From: Tenuifilum thalassicum
Lineage (GTDB): Bacteria; Bacteroidota; Bacteroidia; Bacteroidales; Tenuifilaceae
Direction of reading: 5' to 3'
DNA: 64,000 bases
Assembly (NCBI RefSeq): GCF_013265555.1
Contig: NZ_CP041345.1
Coordinates: 702,581 to 766,580 of the forward strand
The notes under the pieces are model-generated. The model had not been told where the DNA came from and did not search any database. It saw nothing but the letters and a program-made list of their open reading frames with translations. Shown here one piece after another: positions 17,411 through 26,830 of the stretch (position 1 is the first letter of the stretch; each line of letters starts with the position of its first letter). Both the position numbers and the translations under genes were made by a program.

Positions 17411-19060
17411 TTATTCCAAAATTTGTTTTATAGGAACACCCGTTGAACCATTCGGCCATGTAATTCCTAGCAATAGCGATAGAGTTGGGGCTATGTTATT
17501 CATATATACTGGCTCTAAAACCGATTTCCGTTTTATTTTCCAACCATAGAAAATTAAGGGAACATGTGCATCGTAATCGTATGGGGAGTTTGCAGAGGTA
17601 ACATGCCCGTTTCGTTCTACCCATCCTGGTTCAAGGTTGATAACAACATCGCCAGAACGGCGCTGGTTAAAACTATTTTGAAACTTCACCATTATTCCAT
17701 TGGCAAATTGACCATTTTGTAGGTTATGGGCTGTGGTGCTATTTGCAACGCCGCTAAACTCCAGCATAAAATCGGAAACCCTTTGTTGTACATCTTCAAG
17801 TTTCAGGTTAGAGTCTTCAATTAGCTTTCGGTTGAGGTAAATTTGTTTATCGTGATAGCCAACCACCCAGTTGCCTTGACCATAAACAGCATTAAGATAG
17901 GTTTTCAAAAGTATCATTGCTTTTTGTGGGTCGAAATAACCACCAGGTATTTTCGATTTCTCCAAGTAATCAGGAGTTGAAGCCACACCCTGGTCGGAGG
18001 TTAAAACAACAAGGCAGTTCTGTAAGCCAACTGTGGCATCGATAAAATTAAGGAAATGCTCCATCTCCTTGTCGAGGCGCAGGTATGTGTCCTCCATTTC
18101 AATGGAGTGGGGTCCAAACTTGCCACCAATGTTTCGATTTGCGCTAAAGGTGACACAAAGCAAATCGGTGTGTTCATCTGCCCCTAGGTCTTCGCCTGCA
18201 ATTGCAGCAATGGCCAAGTCTTTTGTAAGAAGATTACCATAAGGTGACTCTAGTAACGAGCTAAAATCGGTTTTGGGTTTAGGGTTTCCTATTACACCAT
18301 TTACCATCCCTTTTAGCTTCTCAAGCAGGGTCTTCTTCTTTTCCTCCGATTTTACTGATGCAGTATCGGCTTCTTCGTAATTCTCAATAGGTTGAAGGGC
18401 TTTCCACTCACGTTCGGTATATAGCTTGGAAAATCCTTTTGTGTTGAACGTATCGACCCATGCTGGTAGTGTTTCAGTAAAATAGCTACTGCTTACCCAT
18501 AAACCTTTTTCGGTATCGAACCAAAATATACCATTTGCACTATGCCCGGCAAGCAGAATAGCAGAACCCGCATCGAGCGCAATGCTAATAACCTTGGAGT
18601 GTGGGTTACTTAACCTGAGCTCATCGCCAAAGGTACTTGTAACCAAATTTTTAGCTGAATATTTTCCACTGAAATAGCTTCCGCCAATAGTACTTACCTT
18701 TTCTTCGTAAACAGCATTGATTTCTTCGCCTGAATAACGCGAAAACCACTTGTCGGAAATAATTCCATGAACCGAAGGGTTGGAACCTGTTGAAATTGTG
18801 GCTAATCCAGGGTAGGGCTGAGTGAGAAGATAGTTATAGCGAGCATTCCGGCAATAGGTGCCATCGTTTACCAAACGCTTGAACCCATTGTCACTAAATT
18901 TATTCCAGTATCGGTTTAGGTAGTCGAAACGCATTTGGCTTACTACTATTTCAATAATCAGTTTTGGTTTTTCCGATGGGATTGACCTATTTATCTGTGC
19001 TTGTGAGGAACTATTAATCAACAAAAAAAGAAGGAGTGAATACAACGAAAAAAGGCGCAT
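17411..19060 (-). CDS. Alkaline-phosphatase-superfamily protein with degenerate active site
   Basis: A 549-residue protein with an N-terminal signal peptide ending near SQAQ. The overall pattern follows the PafA-type phosphatase/phosphodiesterase group: QMRFDYLNRYWNKFSDNGFKRL, YNYLLT, TGSNPSVHGI, EMEDTYLRLDKE and DYDAHVPLIFYG. Compared by eye with PafA, the metal aspartate before QMR is Ser41, the nucleophilic Thr is Pro82, the DYVGH ligands are Arg309 and Gly313, and the DH pair is Asp356-Gln357. Only Asp356 and His499 of the metal ligands remain. An extra Lys/Glu-rich segment occurs near residues 240-275. It is probably a non-catalytic envelope protein. It sits 14 bp after the M14 gene and is likely cotranscribed. 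Confidence 0.8.
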   Translation of the reverse strand: MRLFSLYSLLLFLLINSSSQAQINRSIPSEKPKLIIEIVVSQMRFDYLNRYWNKFSDNGFKRLVNDGTYCRNARYNYLLTQPYPGLATISTGSNPSVHGIISDKWFSRYSGEEINAVYEEKVSTIGGSYFSGKYSAKNLVTSTFGDELRLSNPHSKVISIALDAGSAILLAGHSANGIFWFDTEKGLWVSSSYFTETLPAWVDTFNTKGFSKLYTEREWKALQPIENYEEADTASVKSEEKKKTLLEKLKGMVNGVIGNPKPKTDFSSLLESPYGNLLTKDLAIAAIAGEDLGADEHTDLLCVTFSANRNIGGKFGPHSIEMEDTYLRLDKEMEHFLNFIDATVGLQNCLVVLTSDQGVASTPDYLEKSKIPGGYFDPQKAMILLKTYLNAVYGQGNWVVGYHDKQIYLNRKLIEDSNLKLEDVQQRVSDFMLEFSGVANSTTAHNLQNGQFANGIMVKFQNSFNQRRSGDVVINLEPGWVERNGHVTSANSPYDYDAHVPLIFYGWKIKRKSVLEPVYMNNIAPTLSLLLGITWPNGSTGVPIKQILE

Positions 19061-19074
19061 AGCAGTTCAATTTT

Positions 19075-21642
19075 TTATTGTTTTGCGAATACTATCTTAC
19101 TTGTTAAAGTTTGGGTTTCATTTTTTGCAACTAAAAGGTAAATTCCAGGTTTAATTGACATTACTTCCCTGTGAACTTTGATTTCTAATGATTCCTCTAA
19201 AACTTTCCCTTTAAAAAGTGAAGCAACTGTTTTACCAGTTATATCGACAAGGCTAATGGAAACATTACCTTTAAGATTATTTAGGGTTATTGAAAAACTA
19301 TTTTCTACAGGATTTGGGAAAATCGAAATTCTATTGTTTCCCTGGTTGATTGGGATAGATGTTGGGTAAATTATGATTTTAAAAGTTGAGTCGCTAGCAA
19401 CACGCAACTCCCCAGAGGCGGAGTTGTATCCATCTTTTGAAATGGAGTAGGGGTGATTTAGCCCAAATGGAACATTGGTAAATGTAGCCATCCCATTTTG
19501 GTCGGTTTGCTTCTGCTCATTGTTAAAGCTTATTGTAGCATCTTGAACACTGTTTTCGTTAGATTTAACCTCAAAGGTTGCATTAAAGTAGGCATCAAAA
19601 TTAGCAGAGTAGTTTACTTGTTGCCATTTTAGTTCAAGTTGACCAGAGCCAAGTAGATTATCCTCGGAATATATTTTGAGCTCAACATTATTATCTAAAG
19701 GGATATTTGAAAATGAAGCAGTGCCATTAGATTGTGTGGTAGCTTCATTGGTTCCAAGAACGACTTTTATATTCTCAAATGTGCTAGAGTTTATGGTTGG
19801 TGTAATGGTAACATTTCCGCTAATATCAGGAAGGGTTATGTCATCAACATAAACGCAATCGCTCCCCGATGCTGTTCCATCATCTTTAACATACTCCCAT
19901 TTAATGGTGTGTGTTCCTTGTTCTAGAATGGTTACATATCTTGTCCAATCTATTTCACCACTCCATAGGTTTTGTAACTTGTTGTCGATATAAAGTTTAA
20001 AAATGTCGTAGGATTCTTCAGAGGATACCTTAAAATAGAATGAGAACTCTCCCTTATTTAGAACATTAAATGTGAGCGATGCAGCAGTGCTTTGGGAGTT
20101 ACCAATACTAGCCGATTTTAAGCAGTATGTGCCACTATTAGCAGTTTCGCTGCTTCTGTTCCAGTTGCCCCCATAGAACGACATTCGTTCAGGTATTGCG
20201 TTTTCAAAACTCTCATCGCTCACCAAGGTGCCTGCATCTTCAAGTGTGAAATTTAGCTCAGTGAACGAGTTCTGGTTGACTACAACATCTGTAATAACCT
20301 TGGGCTTATAACCGTTGGCAACAGCCATCACATCATAGGTTCCAGGTTCAATTAACCGGTAGTAGTTACCTGTAGTAGGGATTGTTTTAACCGATGAGTT
20401 AAGTTTATCGTGATTAAGCACTATTATTTCTGCATCGAGAGGTTGGTTCGATGTGTTTTTAACTGTTCCCCCGAAACCGTAGAGTGCATTTTGTAAAAGA
20501 TGCAGCAGAGCAGAGCGGTTATAGACCCAGTGTGCAGGAAGCGATTCTGATGCAAGAAGCTTAGTATTGGATAGCTCAATAGTAATTTCCCTGCAACGGT
20601 GAAAGAAGTTCATGTAATCTTGCCTGCCACCAGCTACCACGTACCAATCCCCGCCGTTGGTGATGCCATTATTTAGGCCAGTCATATAGCCCGAAGGGCT
20701 ATTAGCCTGAGCGCTATCGGCATATGCTCTTGAAACGGAAACAAACCAATCGTTGTCGGCATGGGTTTGCTGGGATGAAGTCCAAGTATCCCAGGGATAG
20801 TTTACCACCTCAATACCACCATGAAAGTTTGCCGATAGCACAAAATGGTGTTGTGCTGCAAAATCCATCATGGCTTGCGTCTCGGGTTGCCATTGGTAGT
20901 TATCAGGATGGTTGCCTGCGCGTAAATCGGGAAAGTTGCGATTTATATCCACGGAATTGGCATTGTAACGGCGCGCCGAAGTAACAGTAAAGTTTCCGCC
21001 GTAATATGTGCCATCGGGGTTTGCGTTAGGATTTATGTAAATTTGCAGGTTATCCACCAGCTCCTTAGCCAACGGAATGGTGTTGTAGTTTGAGAGCAAA
21101 TAATCGGCTAGCCTTAGCAAAAGAATGTAACCAGTGGTTTCGTCGCCATGCATAGTGCTAGTGTAGAAAACCTCAGGTTCAGCTTCTTCTGTACCAACAT
21201 TGTCGGAAATTTTAAGCACGTAAAGTTTGCGACCCTGAACCGTAGTACCAATGGAATCGAGCTTACAAAGGTTGGGGTAATCGGTCTCAAACTTTTTCAT
21301 CATGGCGCGGTATACCTCATAGGTTGGATACCTATCCCAGCTTGCCATTTCGGCAACGGTGGTTGCCATAGTTAAGGATTTGGCAGCTAAAGTTGAGGGG
21401 TGAGGCAGCTTCTCAAATTTGTAACCTAACTTAATTAGTGCATCTAACTCTTTTTGGTTAGCATAGGCATATATGGTGTCGCCTTTAATGTTATCAATTG
21501 ATACCGTTTGGGTTATTGTGGTGTTGACCTTATCCCGATTTGGTTCAATTAAGCGAATGTAATTCTCTATATCTTGTGAATTGCCTGTAATAGCTATAGC
21601 TATAGCTGATAAGATTGTAAAAATTATCTTTTTATATATCAT
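19075..21642 (-). CDS. Secreted M14 zinc carboxypeptidase with T9SS sorting domain
   Basis: An 855-residue protein with an N-terminal signal peptide (MIYKKIIFTI to NSQ). The M14 domain spans about residues 100-390, with zinc ligands His165 and Glu168 in STMHGDE and His274 in ANFHGG, a substrate-binding VDINRNFPD, and the catalytic-glutamate region ITIELSN. A carboxypeptidase regulatory-like beta-sandwich, a MAM/jellyroll-like region and another Ig-like domain follow. The last 75 or so residues (IFPNPVENSFSI to GIYLLVAK to KIVFAKQ) are a type A T9SS C-terminal sorting domain. It is therefore a surface or released carboxypeptidase exported by T9SS. Confidence 0.92.
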   Translation of the reverse strand: MIYKKIIFTILSAIAIAITGNSQDIENYIRLIEPNRDKVNTTITQTVSIDNIKGDTIYAYANQKELDALIKLGYKFEKLPHPSTLAAKSLTMATTVAEMASWDRYPTYEVYRAMMKKFETDYPNLCKLDSIGTTVQGRKLYVLKISDNVGTEEAEPEVFYTSTMHGDETTGYILLLRLADYLLSNYNTIPLAKELVDNLQIYINPNANPDGTYYGGNFTVTSARRYNANSVDINRNFPDLRAGNHPDNYQWQPETQAMMDFAAQHHFVLSANFHGGIEVVNYPWDTWTSSQQTHADNDWFVSVSRAYADSAQANSPSGYMTGLNNGITNGGDWYVVAGGRQDYMNFFHRCREITIELSNTKLLASESLPAHWVYNRSALLHLLQNALYGFGGTVKNTSNQPLDAEIIVLNHDKLNSSVKTIPTTGNYYRLIEPGTYDVMAVANGYKPKVITDVVVNQNSFTELNFTLEDAGTLVSDESFENAIPERMSFYGGNWNRSSETANSGTYCLKSASIGNSQSTAASLTFNVLNKGEFSFYFKVSSEESYDIFKLYIDNKLQNLWSGEIDWTRYVTILEQGTHTIKWEYVKDDGTASGSDCVYVDDITLPDISGNVTITPTINSSTFENIKVVLGTNEATTQSNGTASFSNIPLDNNVELKIYSEDNLLGSGQLELKWQQVNYSANFDAYFNATFEVKSNENSVQDATISFNNEQKQTDQNGMATFTNVPFGLNHPYSISKDGYNSASGELRVASDSTFKIIIYPTSIPINQGNNRISIFPNPVENSFSITLNNLKGNVSISLVDITGKTVASLFKGKVLEESLEIKVHREVMSIKPGIYLLVAKNETQTLTSKIVFAKQ

Positions 21643-21727
21643 CCCCCTAAAAATTTGCTTTAAATATAAGCCTATTTTAGAGAGATGTAGATGAATTTTT
21701 TACTTTTTTTGGCTTGGGAAATAATTT

Positions 21728-22084
21728 TTACTGAATCAAATTAATAGATAGAGGATACTCAAAGTACTCTCCATTAGAAGATTTTACAGAGGCTATAATT
21801 GTCATTATTAAGCCAAAAATAAAAATGGCAGCAAGAAGAATAAAGCCTACTAAAAAGATAACTAGTATACCCGCAATAACAGAGTAGATGGTTAGTGATA
21901 GTTGAAAGTTAAGTGCTGCTTTACCTTGCCTGTCAACCTCGGCATACTCGTCCTTTTTAAGAAGCCAGAATACAAGGGGGCCAATGATATGTCCAAAGGG
22001 AACAATAAGTCCCGATAGCGCAGAGAGATGGCAGAGCATGCTAAATGTTCGTTCGTCGTTGTTAATGTAGTTAATCTGTTCCAT
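21728..22084 (-). CDS. DUF4870 small membrane protein
   Basis: From the ATG at 22084 the protein is 118 residues; an in-frame start at 22138 would add a non-typical 18-residue leader. It begins MEQINYINNDERTFSMLCHLSALSGLI, then PFGHIIGPLVFWLLKKDEYAEVDRQGKAALNFQLS, the DUF4870 (Tic20-like) signature, followed by two more hydrophobic helices and FEYPLSINLI. Three to four transmembrane segments are predicted. Function is unknown for the family. It appears to be a single-gene unit between the M14 gene and ettA. Confidence 0.85.
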   Translation of the reverse strand: MEQINYINNDERTFSMLCHLSALSGLIVPFGHIIGPLVFWLLKKDEYAEVDRQGKAALNFQLSLTIYSVIAGILVIFLVGFILLAAIFIFGLIMTIIASVKSSNGEYFEYPLSINLIQ

Positions 22085-22189
22085 AATAAAAGTATTCTTT
22101 ACAGTAAAAATACGATATCCTGGGTTAATTTGCTGCACTAGTTCATAAAAAATTGATATTTCATTTTGGTAACATTGTGGATAAGATAA

Positions 22190-22213
22190 AATGCCGACAA
22201 TTTTGTCGGCATT
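22190..22213 (-). terminator. Terminator after ettA
   Basis: The inverted repeat AATGCCGACAA / TTGTCGGCATT is followed on the minus strand by TTTATC. It lies just past the ettA stop at 22219, a strong intrinsic terminator. Confidence 0.75.
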
Positions 22214-22218
22214 CTCTA

Positions 22219-23892
22219 TTATTCCATCAATTTACGATACTTTATTCGATGAGGAGTGTCATCGCCTAGGCGTTTTTTCTTGTTCTCCTCATATTCGGAG
22301 TAGCCACCTTCAAAGAAGTAGACCTGTGAATTGCCCTCAAAGGCAAGAATGTGCGTAGCAATACGGTCGAGGAACCAGCGGTCGTGCGAAATTACCACAG
22401 CGCACCCAGCAAAGTTTTCTAGACCTTCTTCAAGGGCACGTAGTGTATTTACGTCGATATCGTTGGTGGGCTCGTCGAGCAGAATCACGTTGCCCTCTTC
22501 TTTTAGAGCAAGGGCAAGGTGTAGCCTATTCCGTTCGCCACCCGATAGCATCCCACACTTTTTTTCTTGGTCGGCTCCAGAGAAGTTGAATCGGGCCACG
22601 TATGCGCGTGCATTTATTTGTCGGCCGCCAAGAATGATATTATCGGCACCTCCTGAAATTACCTCAAAGACCGTTTTTTCAGGGTCAATCGCTTTATGCT
22701 GCTGGTCGACATAGGCCAATTTAACAGTTTCACCAACGCGGAAATCGCCGCTATCGGGTTTTTCAAGGCCCATTATTAGGCGGAAAAGAGTTGTTTTACC
22801 AGCACCATTGGGGCCAATAACTCCCACAATGCCGTTTGGTGGAAGTTTAAACGATAGGTTTTCGAAAAGTAGCTTATCGCCATAAGCCTTAGAAACATTA
22901 TTGGCTTCAATAACCAAATCGCCAAGACGGGGACCGTTTGGTATGAATATCTCCAACTTCTCCTCTTTCTGTTTTACATCTTCGTTAAGGAGTTTGTCGT
23001 ACGCCGAAAGGCGAGCTTTCGATTTTGCATGACGGGCTTTAGGCGACATGCGAACCCATTCAAGCTCTCGTTCAAGTGTCTTACGCCGTTTGCTTTCCTG
23101 TTTCTCTTCCTGCGCCAAACGTAACGATTTTTGCTCTAGCCACGAAGAGTAGTTTCCCTTCCAGGGGATTCCTTCGCCGCGGTCAAGCTCCAGAATCCAT
23201 CCTGCAACATTGTCGAGGAAGTAACGGTCGTGGGTAATGGCAATAACTGTTCCCTTATATTGTTGTAGGTGCATTTCGAGCCACTGTACCGATTCGGCAT
23301 CGAGGTGGTTTGTGGGTTCATCGAGAAGAAGAACATCGGGTTGTTGGAGAAGGAGGCGGCATAGGGCCACACGGCGTCGTTCACCACCAGATAGAACCTT
23401 TACAGGGGTATCGGCATCGGGACAGCGGAGGGCATCCATTGCGCGTTCCAATTTAGAGTCGAGGTTCCACGCATCAAGCTGTTCAAGCTTATCGGTTAGC
23501 TCTCCTTGTCGCTCAATGAGCTTATTCATCTCCTCATCGCTCATGGGTTCAGCAAACTTGGCGTTTACCTCCTCATACTCTTTTAGCAGGTCAACCACTT
23601 CCTGAACACCTTCCTCAACAACCTGACGCACAGTTTTATTGTCGTCGAGGTGTGGCTCTTGTTCAAGGTAACCCACTGAATAGCCAGGCGAGAAAACTAC
23701 TTCACCCTCATAAGATTTCTCAACCCCAGCAATAATCTTCATCAATGTCGATTTACCTGAACCATTTAAACCAATGATGCCAATTTTAGCACCATAGAAA
23801 AACGATAGGTAAATGTTGTTCAGCACCTTTTTGTGAGGTGGAAAGGTTTTGCTTACCCCCACCATTGAAAAAATAATTTTTTCGTCGGCCAT
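22219..23892 (-). CDS. ettA: Energy-dependent translational throttle protein EttA (ABC-F)
   Basis: A 557-residue soluble ABC-F ATPase with two nucleotide-binding domains and no membrane segment. Walker A motifs are GLNGSGKST and GPNGAGKTT; signatures are LSGGERRRVAL and LSGGERNRLHLAL; Walker B are LLLDEPTNHLD and ILLDEPTNDID. The linker between domains contains the basic MSPKARHAKSKAR region. EttA binds the ribosomal E site and gates the first peptide bond according to the ADP/ATP ratio. Length and motif spelling match EttA closely. It is likely monocistronic, between two terminator hairpins. Confidence 0.95.
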   Translation of the reverse strand: MADEKIIFSMVGVSKTFPPHKKVLNNIYLSFFYGAKIGIIGLNGSGKSTLMKIIAGVEKSYEGEVVFSPGYSVGYLEQEPHLDDNKTVRQVVEEGVQEVVDLLKEYEEVNAKFAEPMSDEEMNKLIERQGELTDKLEQLDAWNLDSKLERAMDALRCPDADTPVKVLSGGERRRVALCRLLLQQPDVLLLDEPTNHLDAESVQWLEMHLQQYKGTVIAITHDRYFLDNVAGWILELDRGEGIPWKGNYSSWLEQKSLRLAQEEKQESKRRKTLERELEWVRMSPKARHAKSKARLSAYDKLLNEDVKQKEEKLEIFIPNGPRLGDLVIEANNVSKAYGDKLLFENLSFKLPPNGIVGVIGPNGAGKTTLFRLIMGLEKPDSGDFRVGETVKLAYVDQQHKAIDPEKTVFEVISGGADNIILGGRQINARAYVARFNFSGADQEKKCGMLSGGERNRLHLALALKEEGNVILLDEPTNDIDVNTLRALEEGLENFAGCAVVISHDRWFLDRIATHILAFEGNSQVYFFEGGYSEYEENKKKRLGDDTPHRIKYRKLME

Positions 23893-23920
23893 ATAATTTT
23901 ATTTTTCAGCTGAAAAAATA

Positions 23921-23950
23921 ACCGCCGGCAAGGAAAAACCAGCCGGCGGT
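23921..23950 (-). terminator. Terminator after unknown secreted-protein gene
   Basis: The perfect arms ACCGCCGGC (23921-23929) and GCCGGCGGT (23942-23950) are followed on the minus strand by TATTTTTTC, 22 bp past the stop at 23973. Confidence 0.8.
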
Positions 23951-23972
23951 TTAAAATACTTTTTATGCGGGT

Positions 23973-24818
23973 TTATTTATTGATTTTAGCAAAATCTTTT
24001 GCTAGGAATCCATCCCCTTTCGATTTAGAAATTTTGTGCATATCGTAATAGTATAGTATACCATCTTCGGCTCCTATTATCATTTTCCAAACACGGCATT
24101 GCAATCTGCTACCTTCAGGCCCAACCTTGTGAAGGAACAGAACATTTGGATTACGTTCTTGAATAGCTTTCTGAATATCTTCGGGATTAACTACCTTTAT
24201 TGTGTATTTGTAGTTTTTACGAATTTCGGTAAGTGCACGAGTCGATTTCTCTAGTGAGTTCTCAGTAACCCAAAGCTCCTTGCTTTTTACTTGCTTAATG
24301 TTTTTATTGTAGAACTTAAAGGCGTTCTTTTTTATAAGTTTAGGATTATCGTTTATGGCTTTAATGTAGTTCTGCATAAAAAGAATAAGTCCTTCAAGTT
24401 TATAGGTGTAAGTTCCCTCGTCTAAATCTTTGTAGCTTAAAGGAACAGAGCAAATATCAGGCATGTCAGTAATTTTACTTACAGCTGCACCCAACGAAGC
24501 GCTAAGGAAATTATAGGTAGGGGCGGGCTTGTCGTTATCGAAACGCATTTGGATTAGCACCAAAAACGATTTATCAATATCCTTACGCATCTCTTCAAAC
24601 TCTTTGGCTGTGATAAATTTATAAGGTGTAATTTTCCAAGAGCGTTCAACCGCATCACGTATTTCAAGGTTATATTGCGAAACCGGATTATTCTCTAGAA
24701 CAACATAAGTTGTAGACGATAAGAAAGTTTTAACATCTTCTGGTCTAACCAAGTTTCGTTGTGCTGAACCCCATAAGGTTAGGGATATCATCGCAATAAT
24801 TAATGATAATCTTTTCAT
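23973..24818 (-). CDS. Secreted protein of unknown function
   Basis: From the ATG at 24818 the protein is 281 residues with a clean signal peptide (MKRLSLIIAMISLTLWGSAQ). An in-frame start at 24848 would put polar residues ahead of it and sits on the -7 box. The mature part has alternating strands and helices (KTFLSSTTYVVLENNP, SWKITPYKFITAKEFEEM, LWVTENSLEKSTRALTEIRKNY, VWKMIIGAEDGILYYYDMHKIS) without cysteine pairs or a motif I recognise. It is flanked by a good promoter and terminator, so it is a real single gene. Probably periplasmic or outer-membrane associated. Confidence 0.7.
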   Translation of the reverse strand: MKRLSLIIAMISLTLWGSAQRNLVRPEDVKTFLSSTTYVVLENNPVSQYNLEIRDAVERSWKITPYKFITAKEFEEMRKDIDKSFLVLIQMRFDNDKPAPTYNFLSASLGAAVSKITDMPDICSVPLSYKDLDEGTYTYKLEGLILFMQNYIKAINDNPKLIKKNAFKFYNKNIKQVKSKELWVTENSLEKSTRALTEIRKNYKYTIKVVNPEDIQKAIQERNPNVLFLHKVGPEGSRLQCRVWKMIIGAEDGILYYYDMHKISKSKGDGFLAKDFAKINK

Positions 24819-24845
24819 ATTAGTTGATTTTATTATCGTTTTATG

Positions 24846-24853
24846 CAAATTTA
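24846..24853 (-). promoter_or_regulatory. Candidate -7 box for unknown secreted-protein gene
   Basis: The minus strand reads TAAATTTG then C, matching TAnnTTTG, about 28 bp before the ATG at 24818. No clear -33 TTG. Confidence 0.4.
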
Positions 24854-24913
24854 AAAACTTTTCTGCATTTAAATTTAATTTTCACATAGATTATAAAATA
24901 GGGTAAAAATATG

Positions 24914-24939
24914 TTGTCTAGCATTTTTTTTTACCTTTG
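24914..24939 (+). promoter_or_regulatory. Candidate promoter for the OlsF-like gene
   Basis: TACCTTTG followed by C at 24932-24939 is a strong -7 match, about 45 bp before the ATG at 24984. A TTG at 24914-24916 lies 15 bp upstream, slightly closer than the usual 17-23. Confidence 0.5.
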
Positions 24940-24983
24940 CTGCGGTGGGCTAAAATTTTGCATGGTCAATCAAAATTTAGATT

Positions 24984-26822
24984 ATGTCTGATAAGGATAA
25001 GATTGTTAATGTTGACGAGGTCAAGAAGGCTGTTAACATTGGTTCATTTATTGGTGATGGAATTGCACGCCTTTTAATGTACGTTTTAAGACTTAACGAA
25101 ATTAACAAGAAGTATTCCAATGTGGCTAATTTAAGAGGATTAGAATTTTTAACAGCCGCATTAGATATTTTAGAAGTTAAATACGAGATTAATCCTGAAG
25201 AGTTCAAACGGCTGCCTTCGAAAGGACCATTTATAACAGTTTCAAACCATCCGTTTGGCGGAATAGATGGAATTCTACTTTTGAAAATATTGTTAGAGCA
25301 AGGACGTGAAGATACACGGTTGCTTTCAAATTTTCTGATTAAGCGTATCCCCCAGCTCGATGAGTACGTTTTTGCTGTTGACCCATTCGATAACGGAGGC
25401 TATAATAAACGGGCTAACATCAGCGGGCTTAAGGCAGCTTACAACCATTTGGAGAAGGGTGGTGCTTTGGGGCTTTTCCCTGCTGGTGAGGTATCAACCT
25501 ATTACGATAATGCCGATGAGGTTGGTGTTACCGATAAGCACTGGCAGCATTCTATGGTTAAGTTTATTAAGAATGCAAAAGTTCCTGTTGTTCCTATTTA
25601 CTTTCAAGGGCAAAACAGCAGATTGTTCCATCTTTTAGGCATGATACACCCTTTGCTCCGTACTGCAAAACTCCCGTCGGAGCTCCTTAATAAGAAAAAC
25701 CAAACTATTAAGATTCGTATTGGTTACCCAATAAGTGTTGCCGAGCAGGATACATATTGCGATGTAGAAAAATTTGGCCGTTTCTTAAGGCTAAAGACAT
25801 ACTCATTAGGCTCTACTATCGATGTAGATAAGTTTTTTAAATATAAACTTAAATCAGAGCCAGAACCAGAACCAATTATTCCACCAGTTCCTCAAGATGT
25901 GGTAGAGGACGAGGTTGCAAGGCTTATGGACAGTTACCTGCTGTTCAAAAGCAAAAATTACGCTGTGCTTTGCGCTCCTTCGGTGGAAATGCCAAATCTT
26001 ATGACTGAAATTGGTAGGTTACGTGAAATTACATTCCGTGATGTAGGTGAGGGTACCAATCGTAAAATTGATGTTGATGAGTTTGACCTTTACTACTGGC
26101 AGCTTTTTATATGGGACGAGGATGAGAAACGGATTGTTGGTGCATACCGTGCTGGTAAGGGCAAAGAAATTGTCGATAAGTATGGCATTGATGGCTTCTA
26201 TATTCAAACGCTTTTTAAGATTGATAAAGCGTTTACGCCAATACTCGAGCAATCTATTGAACTTGGCCGTTCGTTTATTGTTCCCGATTATCAACGCAAG
26301 CCTTTACCCCTTTTCCTTCTTTGGAAAGGAATTTTATATTTCTTGATTAAAAATCCAGAATATCGTTATCTTATCGGGCCAGTTAGCATCTCAAACAGAT
26401 TTTCGGATTATTCTAAGGGAGTGATAATCAGTTTTATGAAATCGAACTATTTCGATCATGATTTTGCGCGTTTCATAAAATCTCGTAATAAGTTTAAGGT
26501 GCCAATTAAGGATGAGGAGTTTAATCTTATTTTTAACAATACTAACGATTTAGGCAAGCTCGATAAGTTTATTCAAGAGGTTGAACCTTTCGATTATCGT
26601 ATGCCCGTTCTGCTTAAAAAGTATGTGAAGCTTAACGGGAAAATTATTGGATTTAATGTTGATCCAAAGTTTAATAATGCCCTCGATGGTTTACTAATTC
26701 TCGACCTTTTCCAGGTTCCCATTGAAACTATAACTTCGCTTTCTAAGGAGATAAATGATAAATCGATTTTAGAGCGATTTAATATCACAGACTATACCTT
26801 TGAGGACCAGGAGGTTGAATAA
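24984..26822 (+). CDS. Bifunctional OlsF-like acyltransferase (PlsC + GNAT-like)
   Basis: A 612-residue fusion. The N-terminal half (about 60-280) is a PlsC-type O-acyltransferase with VSNHPFGGIDG (His89, Asp95; HX5D spacing) and LFPAGEVS. After a Pro/Glu-rich linker (PEPEPIIPPVP) the C-terminal half (about 305-590) resembles the OlsB/GNAT-type N-acyltransferase (FRDVGEGTNRKIDVDEFD, YYWQLFIWDEDEKRIVGAYR, QRKPLPLFLLWKGI). This order matches OlsF, which makes ornithine lipids by N- and O-acylation; Bacteroidota also make glycine lipids with separate enzymes of the same families. The amino-acid substrate cannot be told from sequence. A terminator follows, so the gene is monocistronic. Confidence 0.85.
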   Translation: MSDKDKIVNVDEVKKAVNIGSFIGDGIARLLMYVLRLNEINKKYSNVANLRGLEFLTAALDILEVKYEINPEEFKRLPSKGPFITVSNHPFGGIDGILLLKILLEQGREDTRLLSNFLIKRIPQLDEYVFAVDPFDNGGYNKRANISGLKAAYNHLEKGGALGLFPAGEVSTYYDNADEVGVTDKHWQHSMVKFIKNAKVPVVPIYFQGQNSRLFHLLGMIHPLLRTAKLPSELLNKKNQTIKIRIGYPISVAEQDTYCDVEKFGRFLRLKTYSLGSTIDVDKFFKYKLKSEPEPEPIIPPVPQDVVEDEVARLMDSYLLFKSKNYAVLCAPSVEMPNLMTEIGRLREITFRDVGEGTNRKIDVDEFDLYYWQLFIWDEDEKRIVGAYRAGKGKEIVDKYGIDGFYIQTLFKIDKAFTPILEQSIELGRSFIVPDYQRKPLPLFLLWKGILYFLIKNPEYRYLIGPVSISNRFSDYSKGVIISFMKSNYFDHDFARFIKSRNKFKVPIKDEEFNLIFNNTNDLGKLDKFIQEVEPFDYRMPVLLKKYVKLNGKIIGFNVDPKFNNALDGLLILDLFQVPIETITSLSKEINDKSILERFNITDYTFEDQEVE

Positions 26823-26830
26823 GATTACCC

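Noticed and set aside
21593..21606. Short AGCTAT tandem
   Set aside because: It encodes the Ala/Ile run of the M14 signal peptide; too short to be a mobile or regulatory repeat.
22331..22714. 127-residue plus-strand frame, Arg/Ser-rich
   Set aside because: Antisense to ettA, which carries intact ABC motifs.
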